Of a DNA stretch of 64,000 nucleotides, positions 16,735-26,034 are shown in pieces. The translations under genes were made by a program, and so were the position numbers. Location of the stretch: assembly GCF_025345615.1 (NCBI RefSeq), contig NZ_JAODWD010000005.1:496001-560000 (forward strand), given 5' to 3'. The notes under the pieces were generated by a model, which made no database searches, was not told the origin of the DNA, and saw nothing but the letters and a program-made list of their open reading frames with translations. Source of the stretch: Mycobacterium deserti (lineage in GTDB: Bacteria > Actinomycetota > Actinomycetes > Mycobacteriales > Mycobacteriaceae). Each line of letters starts with the position of its first letter. Positions within the stretch are counted from its first letter, which is position 1.

Positions 16735-17631
16735 ATGCCGGATCTCACCGGCAAGCTGGCGGTCGTCACGGGCGCCAACAGCGGTCTCGGTTACGGCCTG
16801 GCATGTGCGCTGTCCGCCGCCGGCGCCGACGTGATCATCGCGGTCCGTGACCGCGGCAGGGGCGAGGTGGCGAGCCGCCAGATCCGAGACGCCGTTCCCG
16901 CGGCCAGACCCGTCGTCAAAAACCTCGATCTCGCCTCGCTGAAAAGCGTTGTGGCGCTGGGTGAGGAGCTTGCGGCCGAAGGGCGCCCAATCGACATCCT
17001 GATCAACAACGCCGGCGTGATGACACCGCCGCGACGCGAAACCACCGCGGACGGATTCGAGTTGCAGTTCGGCACCAACCACCTCGGGCACTTCGCGCTG
17101 ACAGGCCAGTTGCTGCCGTTGCTGCGCGCCGCGCCGAACGCGCGGGTCGTGACGGTAAGCAGCATCGCGGCCACGCAGCGCGGCCTGACCCTCGACGACG
17201 TCAACGCCGAGAAGGGCTACCGCCCGATGCGGTCGTACGGAATCGCCAAGCTGGCCCAGCTGATGTTCGCGTCCGAACTGGACCGTCGAAGCCGTGCCCA
17301 CGGATGGACGGTGATGTCCAACGCCGCGCATCCGGGCCTGACCAAGACCAACCTGCTCAGTGGGGCGTCCTACGGCAGGCTCACTCGACTCACCTGGCGA
17401 CTGATGCCGTTCATGTGGCTCGACGTCGACGAGGGCATCAAGCCCACGCTGTATGCGGCGGTATCGCCGGGCGCATGCGGCGGCGCGTACTACGGTCCGC
17501 GCGGCCTGTACGAGACCGCGGGCGGCGGAGTGACATTCGCCGCGGTGCCCGCGCTGGTGGGGGACCAGGAAGCCAACCGGGCGCTGTGGCAACTGTCCGA
17601 AGACCTCACCGGCACCACTTATGTGGACTGA
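16735..17631 (+). CDS. SDR family oxidoreductase (retinol-dehydrogenase-like)
   Basis: 298 residues. Classical SDR marks: TGANSGLG at 12-19, NNAG, and catalytic Tyr168-x3-Lys172 (YGIAK). The DLTGKLAVVTGANSGLG start and FGTNHLGHFALTG segment are typical of the RDH/WW-oxidoreductase-like branch. ATG 16735 is chosen because the fold begins there; GTG 16705 would add ten residues. The gene lies 34 bases after the P450 and 6 bases before a DUF7065-like gene, so all are probably one operon. Likely oxidises or reduces a P450 product alcohol/ketone; substrate unknown. Confidence 0.87.
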   Translation: MPDLTGKLAVVTGANSGLGYGLACALSAAGADVIIAVRDRGRGEVASRQIRDAVPAARPVVKNLDLASLKSVVALGEELAAEGRPIDILINNAGVMTPPRRETTADGFELQFGTNHLGHFALTGQLLPLLRAAPNARVVTVSSIAATQRGLTLDDVNAEKGYRPMRSYGIAKLAQLMFASELDRRSRAHGWTVMSNAAHPGLTKTNLLSGASYGRLTRLTWRLMPFMWLDVDEGIKPTLYAAVSPGACGGAYYGPRGLYETAGGGVTFAAVPALVGDQEANRALWQLSEDLTGTTYVD

Positions 17632-17637
17632 CGGCCC

Positions 17638-18552
17638 ATGGTCATGCACACCATCGGCGCGTCCGACGAAACCTTTCACGCCGCATCCGAGGACGCTCTC
17701 TGGAACGAGAGCGGCTGGTTCGGCTTCGCGGTTCCTGATCGAAACATCAACGGCTTCTTGTACTACTTCCATGATGTCCGGACCGGAGTCTCCGGTGGGG
17801 GACCTGCGCTGTGGGATCCCACCGGGGAGCAGGTGTACGACTGCTTGTTCTACGACTGGCGGTGGACTCAACCCCCCACCGGCGCGCTCGAGTTCACCGA
17901 TTTCGCGCTACCCAACTCGCTTCACCATCAGGTCGTTGAACCGATGCGGCGCTACCGGCTGTCGTATTCCAATCTCGGGCTCGACCTGGATCTGGAGTGG
18001 ACCGCGCTGATGGCGCCGCACGTCCTCGGGCAGGCGTCACCGCAGCACTGTCACTTTGATCAACCTGGCCGTATGCGGGGACGGGTGACGCTCAACGGCG
18101 AGCGAATCGATGTCGACTGCTATTCGATGCGCGACCGTACCTGGGGTCCGCACAGGCCGGGCGCCCGGCGGTCGGGCGACTACCTTTGGGCCATCGCGGG
18201 CCCCGAGGCGCACTGGCAGACCATCACGATGGCGAGCAAGGATCCCGGCGTCGACACGGTGATCGGCGGGTATCTCATGCGCGACGGTGAACTCGGCGAA
18301 TTGGTCGCCGGGCGACGCCAGGTCATGCAGCGTCGAGGAGGCGCGCCGGCGCGGGTGATTCTCGACGCTCGCGACGATCGCGGCCGGACGTTGCATGCCG
18401 AGGGCGGAGTACGCACCGCGCTGCGCTGGCTGGGCTGGCCGGGACGGCTGACGTTCTGGACGCTGACCGATTGGCGCTGGGACGGGCTGCAAGGGTGGGG
18501 CGAAGATCAAGAGTTCTTCGCGCGCGAGCAGGTGCGGGCGCTGCTCGACTAG
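17638..18552 (+). CDS. DUF7064/DUF7065-like (hydroxyneurosporene-synthase-like fold) protein
   Basis: 304 residues, aromatic-rich beta protein without signal peptide or membrane segment. The N-terminal half (ALWNESGWFGFAVPDRNING, then WRWTQPP) and the C-terminal CYSMRDRTWGPHRP and YLWAIAG segments match the pattern of AttH/CrtC-like lipocalin-type double domains found next to steroid- and terpenoid-degradation genes in mycobacteria. No catalytic assignment is possible, though hydration or ligand binding is plausible from the family. Its stop overlaps the convergent gene's stop (CTAG). Confidence 0.65.
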   Translation: MVMHTIGASDETFHAASEDALWNESGWFGFAVPDRNINGFLYYFHDVRTGVSGGGPALWDPTGEQVYDCLFYDWRWTQPPTGALEFTDFALPNSLHHQVVEPMRRYRLSYSNLGLDLDLEWTALMAPHVLGQASPQHCHFDQPGRMRGRVTLNGERIDVDCYSMRDRTWGPHRPGARRSGDYLWAIAGPEAHWQTITMASKDPGVDTVIGGYLMRDGELGELVAGRRQVMQRRGGAPARVILDARDDRGRTLHAEGGVRTALRWLGWPGRLTFWTLTDWRWDGLQGWGEDQEFFAREQVRALLD

Positions 18553-19832
18553 CCGATCCCGCGCAAAGCTCGCGCGAGATCCCTTGTCGCCCAGAGATTC
18601 AACACGTTGATGAGCATCTGCAACGGTGCCCGCACAGCCTCGTCGTCCCTGATACCGCGATCGGTGCGGGCCAACGACGGGCCCGCGCCTGGTACACGGG
18701 CGCGGACGAGCGCAGGCACATCCAGCAGCCATGTGACACCCATCAGCGTCGCGTAGAGCACAAGGTGACGCGCCAACACCGCCGCATCCAGCTTCGGCCC
18801 TCCGCTGCGCCGCACCTCGTCGCAGAACAACGCGAGCAGATCGTTCACATGGTCGTTCCACAAGTCGGTTTCGGCGCCTGATAGAGCCCCCCAGAGCGCC
18901 ATCGCCACGTTCATCCGGCTCACGCAGCCCCAGTCCATCAGCCCGCAGCGCAGTTCACCGTCGCCGTCGCGCCAGAACCACGCGTTGTCGACGTTGGCGT
19001 TCCAGTGGCACAAGGCGATGTAGTCGTCGGCCTCGGCAAGGTGGCGCCACACCGCGGGTTCGTGCCCGAGAACTTCGACTGCCTCGGGCGCCATTCGCGA
19101 GAGGAACTGCCGGCAACGGACAGCGGCGGGAAACAGCCCGGGGTGTAGTTCGACGAATTCGGCGAGGCGGGTTAGCCGCCGGTCCAGCTGCTCAGGCGAC
19201 AAGACCCGTCGTTCCCCGACGGTGGCGGCCTGCAGATCGACGGGGAACAGATCGACGAGGTGATCGGGCAGTCGGCCCGACCGCTGGGTGCCCGCCAGCC
19301 GTGCCACTGCGGTGATCAGCGCGCGATAGTGTTGGACCTGTTCTGGCATCTCGTAGTCGAGGCACTTGTGATACTGCCGCTCGATACCGTTGACGCCGAA
19401 CGGGATTCGTGCACTGATGAGAATGCCCGTTCCGGATTCGCGGTGATAGTCGGCGAACTGGGTGGCAGGCACGTCGATCGGGAAGCCGGGAGTCCGCGCC
19501 AGAGCAGCGAACCGCACCTCCGGTTCCATCTGCGTCCGTCCGACGTCGCGGATGGCATTGTCGAAGTCTCTGGAGAATTTCACGAACAGCTCGGTGTGCA
19601 GGCCCGGCTGCGGATGTGTGTATTCGACGGTGAGGACCGCCTTGCGGCCGGTACTTCCGCCCGCCACCTCGCCGAGTCGCACCACTCGTTCTACCGCGTT
19701 ATCGGGGGTCAAGGTCCCGAAAGCGTGAAAAGCGTTGGTGAGAAACGTTGTCGGATCTTGCCGCAGCGCGCCGATATGGGCGGGAATCGGCAGACCGGTA
19801 TCGCCGCCGCGGACCCAGTCCACCGTCACCAT
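18549..19832 (-). CDS. APH/ecdysteroid-kinase-like phosphotransferase family protein
   Basis: 427 residues with the aminoglycoside-phosphotransferase fold: candidate Lys in ELFVKFSRDF, a catalytic-loop region at His276-Trp-Asn278-x4-Asn283, and a metal-binding-loop Asp300 in MDWG. The canonical loop is HxDxxxxN; here the base Asp is replaced by Asn278, so phosphotransfer activity is doubtful. It is the last gene of the seven-gene operon starting at 27,231 and overlaps the SDR stop by 7 bases. Such proteins beside CoA-transferase and P450 genes are usual in mycobacterial lipid clusters; role unknown. Confidence 0.75.
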   Translation of the reverse strand: MVTVDWVRGGDTGLPIPAHIGALRQDPTTFLTNAFHAFGTLTPDNAVERVVRLGEVAGGSTGRKAVLTVEYTHPQPGLHTELFVKFSRDFDNAIRDVGRTQMEPEVRFAALARTPGFPIDVPATQFADYHRESGTGILISARIPFGVNGIERQYHKCLDYEMPEQVQHYRALITAVARLAGTQRSGRLPDHLVDLFPVDLQAATVGERRVLSPEQLDRRLTRLAEFVELHPGLFPAAVRCRQFLSRMAPEAVEVLGHEPAVWRHLAEADDYIALCHWNANVDNAWFWRDGDGELRCGLMDWGCVSRMNVAMALWGALSGAETDLWNDHVNDLLALFCDEVRRSGGPKLDAAVLARHLVLYATLMGVTWLLDVPALVRARVPGAGPSLARTDRGIRDDEAVRAPLQMLINVLNLWATRDLARALRGIG

Positions 19833-20590
19833 GTCTGTTCAGCGGCGCGAACCAGGATCTCGTTGACGGCCACCCGCCGGTCGCGGGTGACCATGTAGGC
19901 GACGGCGTCCGCGACGTCCTCTGGCATCAGCTTGACCATGCCCGCGGTGTTGCGGTCGAACGCCTCCCTGGCGGCGGGGGAGAGTTGGTCGCTGATCTCG
20001 GTGTCGACCGTGCCCGGCTCGACGATGCCGACCCGCACCCGGCTGCCGATCAGCTCCTGGCGGATGCCTTCGGAGAACGCGTTGACCCCGAACTTGGTCA
20101 GCGAATACACCGCTGTCCCCGGTCGAGCCACCCGCCCACCCGTGGAACTGATTGTCACCACATCGGCTACGCCGCGCGGGGAGTCGGCGGCGGCGGCGGT
20201 CAGGTGCTCGAGCGCGGCACGCGTCACATGGAGTACACCCATGACGTTGACCGCGACCATGTCGTCCCAATCCGTCAGCGGCGCCTGGGCCGCCGCGCCC
20301 ATCCGCATCAGACCCGCGTTGTTGACCACCGTGTCGAGCCGACCCCCGGCGCCGATCACGGCCGTGACCGCGTCAGCTGCCTGCTGCGCGTCGGTGACGT
20401 CGGCGGGCACCACCAACGCTGTTCCACCCGCGGACTCGATGTCATCTGCCAGCCTGCGCAGTCGCTCCACGCGGCGCGCAACCAAGGCGACCGTGGCGCC
20501 GTGGGCGGCCAGTGCCCGTGCGGTGGCGGCCCCGATGCCGCTGCTGGCGCCCGTCACCAAGGCCACGGTTCCCGACAGCACGGCCGTCAC
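19826..20590 (-). CDS. SDR family oxidoreductase
   Basis: 254 residues. TGASSGIG at 13-20, NNAG at 90-93, and Tyr162-x3-Lys166 (YSLTK) define a classical NAD(P)-dependent short-chain dehydrogenase. The start GTG 20590 overlaps the stop of the CoA-transferase (GTGA). The sequence around IRQELIGSRVRVGIVEPGTV and the C-terminal VAYMVTRDRRVAVNEILVR is typical of the YdfG-like NADP-dependent branch. It belongs to the 27.2-18.5 kb operon and may act on a hydroxy/keto intermediate. Confidence 0.87.
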   Translation of the reverse strand: MTAVLSGTVALVTGASSGIGAATARALAAHGATVALVARRVERLRRLADDIESAGGTALVVPADVTDAQQAADAVTAVIGAGGRLDTVVNNAGLMRMGAAAQAPLTDWDDMVAVNVMGVLHVTRAALEHLTAAAADSPRGVADVVTISSTGGRVARPGTAVYSLTKFGVNAFSEGIRQELIGSRVRVGIVEPGTVDTEISDQLSPAAREAFDRNTAGMVKLMPEDVADAVAYMVTRDRRVAVNEILVRAAEQTW

Positions 20591-22923
20591 GTGTTCACCG
20601 CTCCTGTCTGCCCGAGGATGTCGCCGAGCACGTAGTCATTGTCTTCACCCAGATCGGGGGCGCCGCGTTCGATTCGGACCGGGGATCGGGTCATGCGCCA
20701 CGACGGTCCGAGCACCGGTCGCTGCCCTTCGCGGTGGTCGGAGACGAAGCGGTACGCCCCACGTTGCCACAACAACTCGTCACCGATCACGTCCAGTGCC
20801 GTTGCGCTCTTAGCCGCGCCCACCCCTGCGCCGCGTAGTCGGTGCGCCAGCGCCGTGGCCTCGTGCGTGCGGGTGAGCGCGGACAGGTCGGCGTCAAGGG
20901 CATCCGCGTGCCGGTGCCGGTCAGCCGTTGTCGCGTAACGGAAATCGCTCGCCAGGGCGGATGCACCGAGCACATCGCACAGAGCGCGCCACTCGACCTG
21001 GCCGGCGACGGCGATGCTGATCCAGTCCGCGCCGGTGCAGGGGTAGCACCCGTGTGGCGCCATATCGGGGTGGTAATTGCCGTCGGGCACCAGCGGGGTG
21101 CCGATCACATCGTGCTCCAGCAGACGGTCGCCAACCATCGAGGACAACACCTCGACCGCAGAGACGTCGACGAACTGGCCTTCGCCGGTCCGCTCCCTGT
21201 GCAGCAGCGCTGCCACCGCCGCATAGGCGGCCGCAGCGCCGACGGTCGAGTCCCCATAACGCATACTCGCGCCGAGCGGTGCACCATGGCGGTACCCCAC
21301 CAGGGACGCGACACCGGCCAGCGCGGCGAAGCATGGTGCGTACCCGGTCTGGTATCCCAACGGACCGTCGTTACCCCACATCTTGATCGACACGGAGATG
21401 ATGTCGGGTTTGATTGCGGCGAGCTGGGGATAGCCGAGCCCTTGGCGTTCCATCGCGCCCGGTCGCAGGTTGTTGACGACGATGTCGCAGCGCGCGATGA
21501 GCTCGTGCAGCCGGTCGCGGCCCGCGCTGTTCTTGATGTCGAGGTCGACGCTGAGGATCTCGGGGTTAATGCTCAGGAAATAGGGCGCGTGGTTGATGTC
21601 AGTGCCGCCGTAGGCGCGCATCTCCTCCGGGCGGTCGGCCGTTTCGACCTTGATGACTTCGGCACCCAGGAAGGCCAACAGCTTTCCGGTATACGGTCCG
21701 GCCCATACCTTGGTGAGTTCGACGACCCGTACGCCCTGCAGCGGTCCGCCGCGCGGCGCCTTCGGCGTCTTCAATTGCGATGATCTGACCTGCGGCCGGG
21801 GCCGTGATGTTCGCAGGCCCTGCAGGACGTCGGCGGTGTGCCCGCCGAGAGATGGTGCTGCGCTGGTGATCTGGACGGGAGTCGCGCTCATGCGGTATCC
21901 CACGGTGGGGTAGGTGGTGTTTCCGAGGGTCTGAAAGAATCCGCGATGACGGTATTGCGGTGAGCGCGCCAGGTCCGACGCGCCGTTGACCGGAACCAGC
22001 GGGAGGCCGAGCCGCTGCGCCTCCTCGGCGGTGGCTTCTGCGGGCCGGTTGCGCATCCAGGCCGCGAAGCCCTGGCGAAACGCCGCCACCCGCTCCGCCG
22101 TCACACCGAACTCCAGCCAGTCGTCATCGAAGTCGTCGAGCCAGTCGGGGCGTCCAAGAAGCGTTTTGAGCGCCGCCCAGTGCGCCCCGCTCGTCATGTA
22201 CAGGTAGACGAAACCATCGCCGCAGGCGAAGAAGGAGGCCGGGCCGGCCTGGTCGTAGTCGTCGCGGGTGCATTCCGGTGCGACCTCGCCGGTGATGAAT
22301 CGGCCCAGGATGCAGTCCGCGCGCGACACCAGGACGGCTTGCTGTGAGATGTCGATGCTTTCGCCCCGGCCACTGTTCATCTGGCTGAACAACGCCGAGG
22401 CGACGCACAGCGCCGCGTCCATGCCGGCCTCGTAGTCGGCCAGGAAACGGCCGGGGCCTTTCAGCGGCGCAAGCGCGGTGTCGGCGTGGCTCGGTGTGTG
22501 GTACCCCCAGCCGCTGCTGTGGAACACATTGAGGCTCTTGTCGTTCCGCAGCTCAGCTGGGGCGTCTCGGCCGTACGGCGTAATCGAGCAGTGCACGACA
22601 TCAGGGAGGCTCGACCGCTCCACGGCGGATATGCCGTCATCGATGACGGCCTGCGCGGAGGCGATCAGCTCGTCGAGAACCGCGCGGTCGCGAACGGCGT
22701 CGAGCGCCACCGAGCGCTTGTTGGTGTTGAGGTATTCGAACAGCACACTGCCGGGGTGCCCGTCGCCATCGGCGAACGGCGCCATCGCCCGGGTGGGGCT
22801 ACCCCACCCGGGCCGTTCGACCTTGATGACGTCCGCGCCGAGATCGGCGAGCAGCTTGCCGCAATACTCGCCAGCCACCGATTCGGCCAGCTCGATGATC
22901 CGGTGCCCGGTCAGTGCGGACAT
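20587..22923 (-). CDS. double-domain family III CoA-transferase (CaiB/BaiF)
   Basis: 778 residues, twice the usual length, made of two CaiB/BaiF domains in tandem (about 1-370 and 395-778). Each begins with the family signature: ELAESVAGEYCGKLLADLGA with VIKVERPG in the first, and ELTKVWAGPYTGKLLAFLGA with VIKVETADRP in the second. Family III enzymes move CoA between carboxylic acids via an aspartyl-CoA thioester and normally act as interlocked dimers; a fused dimer could give one polypeptide with two unlike sites. It is 2 bases downstream of the crotonase gene and overlaps the SDR by 4. Probably activates an acid in the pathway. Confidence 0.87.
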   Translation of the reverse strand: MSALTGHRIIELAESVAGEYCGKLLADLGADVIKVERPGWGSPTRAMAPFADGDGHPGSVLFEYLNTNKRSVALDAVRDRAVLDELIASAQAVIDDGISAVERSSLPDVVHCSITPYGRDAPAELRNDKSLNVFHSSGWGYHTPSHADTALAPLKGPGRFLADYEAGMDAALCVASALFSQMNSGRGESIDISQQAVLVSRADCILGRFITGEVAPECTRDDYDQAGPASFFACGDGFVYLYMTSGAHWAALKTLLGRPDWLDDFDDDWLEFGVTAERVAAFRQGFAAWMRNRPAEATAEEAQRLGLPLVPVNGASDLARSPQYRHRGFFQTLGNTTYPTVGYRMSATPVQITSAAPSLGGHTADVLQGLRTSRPRPQVRSSQLKTPKAPRGGPLQGVRVVELTKVWAGPYTGKLLAFLGAEVIKVETADRPEEMRAYGGTDINHAPYFLSINPEILSVDLDIKNSAGRDRLHELIARCDIVVNNLRPGAMERQGLGYPQLAAIKPDIISVSIKMWGNDGPLGYQTGYAPCFAALAGVASLVGYRHGAPLGASMRYGDSTVGAAAAYAAVAALLHRERTGEGQFVDVSAVEVLSSMVGDRLLEHDVIGTPLVPDGNYHPDMAPHGCYPCTGADWISIAVAGQVEWRALCDVLGASALASDFRYATTADRHRHADALDADLSALTRTHEATALAHRLRGAGVGAAKSATALDVIGDELLWQRGAYRFVSDHREGQRPVLGPSWRMTRSPVRIERGAPDLGEDNDYVLGDILGQTGAVNT

Positions 22924-22925
22924 GG

Positions 22926-23897
22926 TCAGGGCTTGTTACGTCCCGACCGAGACAGCCGCCACTCCGGCGGGAAATTCATGTCGTTGTCCTTGACGACGTT
23001 GTTGAGTCCCTTGCTGAACGTGCCCTCGGTCAGGTCGACGTCGTTCTGCTGGTCGTTCTGGATCAGCGGCAACATACCTTCGACCATGCCGGTCAACAGG
23101 CTGCCGAAGTACTCGCCCTTGTGCTGCTTGTAGAGCTCGAGAAACGTCTTCTGCACCGCGACGGTGTCGGTCGGCCTGGTCTTCGAGCACGCCAGTGCGT
23201 ACTTCTCGGTTTCCGCCTCCAGGTCGTCGCGGGCCACCACACTGTTGATGAATCCGCAGTCGTACATCTCCTTTGCGCTGAAAGGCCTTCCGGTGAAGAG
23301 CATCTCGGAGAACTTGCGCAGACCCATGGTCTCGGCCCACCACCACAGGCGCGGGCCCCAGCCGACATAGCGGAACGCTGGGTGGCCGAACAGCGCGTCG
23401 TCGGAGGAGATCACCAGATCGGCGTCGCCGGCCTGGTAGAAGTGCCAGCCGTAGCAATAGCCCTTGGCCTCGATGATGCTGATCTTGCGCAGTTCCTGCA
23501 GCGGACGGTTGCCCGCGCGCGCCTTGGCGTAGAAGTCGGTGACCGTCGAAAGGTAGCGGTAGGAGCCGCCGGGGGGATACTTGACGTCGTCGTCGTTGAT
23601 GGCCAACTCGTGCAGCAGTGGCATACCCGGGTTCTCCAGCATGCCCCGCTGTTCGGGAAGATCACCCCCGCTGCCGAAATCTTGGCCCTCGCCTCGAATC
23701 ACGACGACCTTGACGTCGTCGTCGACGTTGCACTTGTGGATCAGGTCCGCGTAAACCTGCCGCATCCCAAGCGTCGTCGAGTTCTGCGCATCCGGTCGAT
23801 CAAAGGTGATGGTCGCGATCCGGTTCTTGCGGTCCTTCTCGAATTTGATGTACTGCTCCGCTTCGGCCTTCATCTCTTCGTAGTCGTATTCAGGCAT
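22926..23897 (-). CDS. enoyl-CoA hydratase/isomerase (crotonase) family protein
   Basis: 323 residues with a crotonase core: oxyanion-hole segment DFGSGGDL at 73-80 and the second glycine turn around Gly146-Gly150. The residues aligning with the two catalytic glutamates of classical hydratases are Tyr154 and Ala174 by my reading, so ordinary syn-hydration is unlikely; an isomerase, hydrolase or C-C bond activity is possible. The N-terminus is extended by an acidic helix (PEYDYEEMKAEAEQYI) and the C-terminus is longer than normal. ATG 23897. It lies between the SDR and the double CoA-transferase in the same operon. Confidence 0.85.
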   Translation of the reverse strand: MPEYDYEEMKAEAEQYIKFEKDRKNRIATITFDRPDAQNSTTLGMRQVYADLIHKCNVDDDVKVVVIRGEGQDFGSGGDLPEQRGMLENPGMPLLHELAINDDDVKYPPGGSYRYLSTVTDFYAKARAGNRPLQELRKISIIEAKGYCYGWHFYQAGDADLVISSDDALFGHPAFRYVGWGPRLWWWAETMGLRKFSEMLFTGRPFSAKEMYDCGFINSVVARDDLEAETEKYALACSKTRPTDTVAVQKTFLELYKQHKGEYFGSLLTGMVEGMLPLIQNDQQNDVDLTEGTFSKGLNNVVKDNDMNFPPEWRLSRSGRNKP

Positions 23898-23930
23898 GCG
23901 TGTCTCCGCTCTTTCGTGCGCATCATTGGG

Positions 23931-24767
23931 TTACTTCAGCAGGCTGCCCGCGTCGACGGGCAGCTGTACGCCTGTGACATAACGAGATTCGTCAGAGGCG
24001 AGGAACAATACGGCGTTGCTGATGTCTTCAGGCTCGACCCAGGGCACCGGTAATGTGTGGCCCATCTGCGAAATCGGCGCGAAGTCCTCAGGCCCCGGGT
24101 TCTCCTTGTCCGGCGCGAAGAGCCGAAAGGTGACGTCGTTCATCGCCATGGGAGTGTTGACCTGCGTCGGATGCACCGAGTTCACCCGGATCATGTGCGG
24201 GCCCAGTTCGACCGCGAACGTCCGCATCAACCCGACGACGCCGTGTTTGGCGGCGATGTAGTGACCGGTGTGGGGGAGCGCCTTCATCCCGCCGACCGAG
24301 CTGGTCAGAATGATCGAGCCACCGCGACCGCCTGAAAGTAAATGCGGTACAGCGGCTTTGACCGACTTCCAGACACCGGTGAGGTTGATGTCGATCATGT
24401 CGCGCCAGATGTGTTCGCGGACCTTGTGCAGCTTGTTGCCTGCGTTGCCGATGCCGGCATTGGCCACCACGATGTCGAGCCGGCCCAACTGCTCGACGCC
24501 GCTGTCCAGCGCGGTTTTGAGGGCCTGGTAGTCGCGGACATCGACCTCGGCGGTGACGATGCGTCGGTCGAGCGCTTTGACCAGATCGGCCGTTTCGGCG
24601 AGGTCCTCCGGCGTCGACGCCGGGTAGACCACGTCCCGGATAGGCTCGCAGATGTCGACGGCGATGATGTCGGCGCCCTCCTGCGCGAGACGCACGGCAT
24701 GGCTGCGCCCCTGCCCGCGGGCCGCACCGGTGATGAAGGCGACCTTGCCCCCGACCCGTCCGGTCAC
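23931..24767 (-). CDS. mycofactocin-type SDR family oxidoreductase
   Basis: 278 residues. TGAARGQGRSHAVRLA at about 13-28 with IIAVDIC following, the NAG at 103-105, and Tyr170-x3-Lys174 (YIAAK) match the SDR branch annotated as mycofactocin-dependent, in which NAD(H) stays bound and electrons pass to mycofactocin. The insertion around residues 41-60 (EPIRDVVYPASTPEDLAET) is typical of that branch. GTG 24767 overlaps the P450 stop (GTGA), so it is translated together with the P450 and probably oxidises the alcohol that the P450 makes. Confidence 0.88.
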   Translation of the reverse strand: MTGRVGGKVAFITGAARGQGRSHAVRLAQEGADIIAVDICEPIRDVVYPASTPEDLAETADLVKALDRRIVTAEVDVRDYQALKTALDSGVEQLGRLDIVVANAGIGNAGNKLHKVREHIWRDMIDINLTGVWKSVKAAVPHLLSGGRGGSIILTSSVGGMKALPHTGHYIAAKHGVVGLMRTFAVELGPHMIRVNSVHPTQVNTPMAMNDVTFRLFAPDKENPGPEDFAPISQMGHTLPVPWVEPEDISNAVLFLASDESRYVTGVQLPVDAGSLLK

Positions 24768-25969
24768 GGCAGCACCGCCGGCATCGACTCCCAGCCGCGC
24801 ACCGTCGAAGTCGGGCTGAGCTCGGCGTCGGTGAGGTCGACCTCCCATTCCGGAAAGCGGTCGAGGATCTCGTCGAGCGCGATCCGCCCCTCGAGTCGGG
24901 CCAGCGCGTTGCCGAGGCAGAAGTGCGTCCCGACGCCGAACCCGAGATGCTGGTGCGGTTCGCGGTGGATGTTGAACTCCTCGCTGTCGTGGCCGAACCT
25001 GCGCGGGTCGCGGTTGGCCGCGCCGACGAGCAGCATCATGGCGCTGCCCGCGGGCACCGTCCGCCCGTAGTACGACACGTCGCGGGCGACGTAGCGGCTG
25101 ACATGTGGGGCCGGTGGCTCGAAGCGCACCAACTCCTCGATCGCCGCGGGTAGCAGTGTTCGGTTGGTCACCAGGTCGCGACGCTGGTCGGGGTGTTCGG
25201 CCAGCACCTTGCCCGCCCAGCCCAGCAGTCGGGTCGTGGTTTCGCTGCCCGCGGTGGCGATCACCTGCAGATACAGCAATAGTTCGTCGCGGCCGAGCCG
25301 CCGCGTGGCACCCGTCTCGTCGGCGAACTCGGCCGTCAGCAGTTCGGTCATGATGTCGTCGGACGGGTGGTCGGCGCGCCAGTCGATGTACTCGGCGAAC
25401 ACCTCACCCGTGGCGATCGCGCCGTTGGGGTTCTCGGTCATCTTGCCGCCGCGTTCGGTGCGCAGGGTGGAGTCGCCGTGCTCGACCACGTGCGCCTGAT
25501 CGGCCTCCGGAATGCCCAGCAGCATGCCGATCACCCGCATGGGCATCTGCGCCCCGAGGTCCTTGACGAAGTCGAAGTGTCCCGTGCCGACCAGGGGATC
25601 GAGGCAACGCGCGGTGAACTCGCGGATCTTCGGCTCCAGCGCGGTGACTTTGCGCGGGGTGAAGATCCGCGACAGCAGTTTGCGGTGGATGTTGTGGATC
25701 GGCGGATCTTCGAAAATCAGCGTTCCCGGCGGAATGTCCATGCCGGACTTGATAATTTCCAGCACGGCTCCGCGCGCCGAGCTGAAGGTGACGTGATCGA
25801 TGTACGCGGCATCGACGTCGTCGTAACGGCTGAGCGCGTAGAAGTCGTGCTCGGCGTTGTAGTACAGCGGCTCGCTTTCGCGCAGCCGTCGGAACATGGG
25901 GTAGGGATCAGCGTTGAGGTCGACGTCATAGGGGTCGTAGTAGACGTCGCTGTCGGCGTCGATCGTCAT
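24764..25969 (-). CDS. cytochrome P450
   Basis: 401 residues, soluble. Cys351 in FGVGTHFCLG is the haem ligand; the I-helix is AGSETTT; ExxR is ELVR. The opening YYDPYDVDLNADPYPMFRRL and FEDPPIHNIHRKLLSRIFTPRK are shared closely with the P450 at 45.1 kb, so the two are paralogues of one subfamily. No ferredoxin or reductase gene lies next to it. It is 65 bases downstream of the aldolase-like gene and overlaps the mycofactocin-type SDR, which suggests hydroxylation followed by alcohol oxidation. Confidence 0.92.
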   Translation of the reverse strand: MTIDADSDVYYDPYDVDLNADPYPMFRRLRESEPLYYNAEHDFYALSRYDDVDAAYIDHVTFSSARGAVLEIIKSGMDIPPGTLIFEDPPIHNIHRKLLSRIFTPRKVTALEPKIREFTARCLDPLVGTGHFDFVKDLGAQMPMRVIGMLLGIPEADQAHVVEHGDSTLRTERGGKMTENPNGAIATGEVFAEYIDWRADHPSDDIMTELLTAEFADETGATRRLGRDELLLYLQVIATAGSETTTRLLGWAGKVLAEHPDQRRDLVTNRTLLPAAIEELVRFEPPAPHVSRYVARDVSYYGRTVPAGSAMMLLVGAANRDPRRFGHDSEEFNIHREPHQHLGFGVGTHFCLGNALARLEGRIALDEILDRFPEWEVDLTDAELSPTSTVRGWESMPAVLP

Positions 25970-26034
25970 GGCTCACCTCGCACCCGGTCAGTTTGTCAGC
26001 GGTCGACGACGGTTGGGCTGTTTAGACCTTCTGC

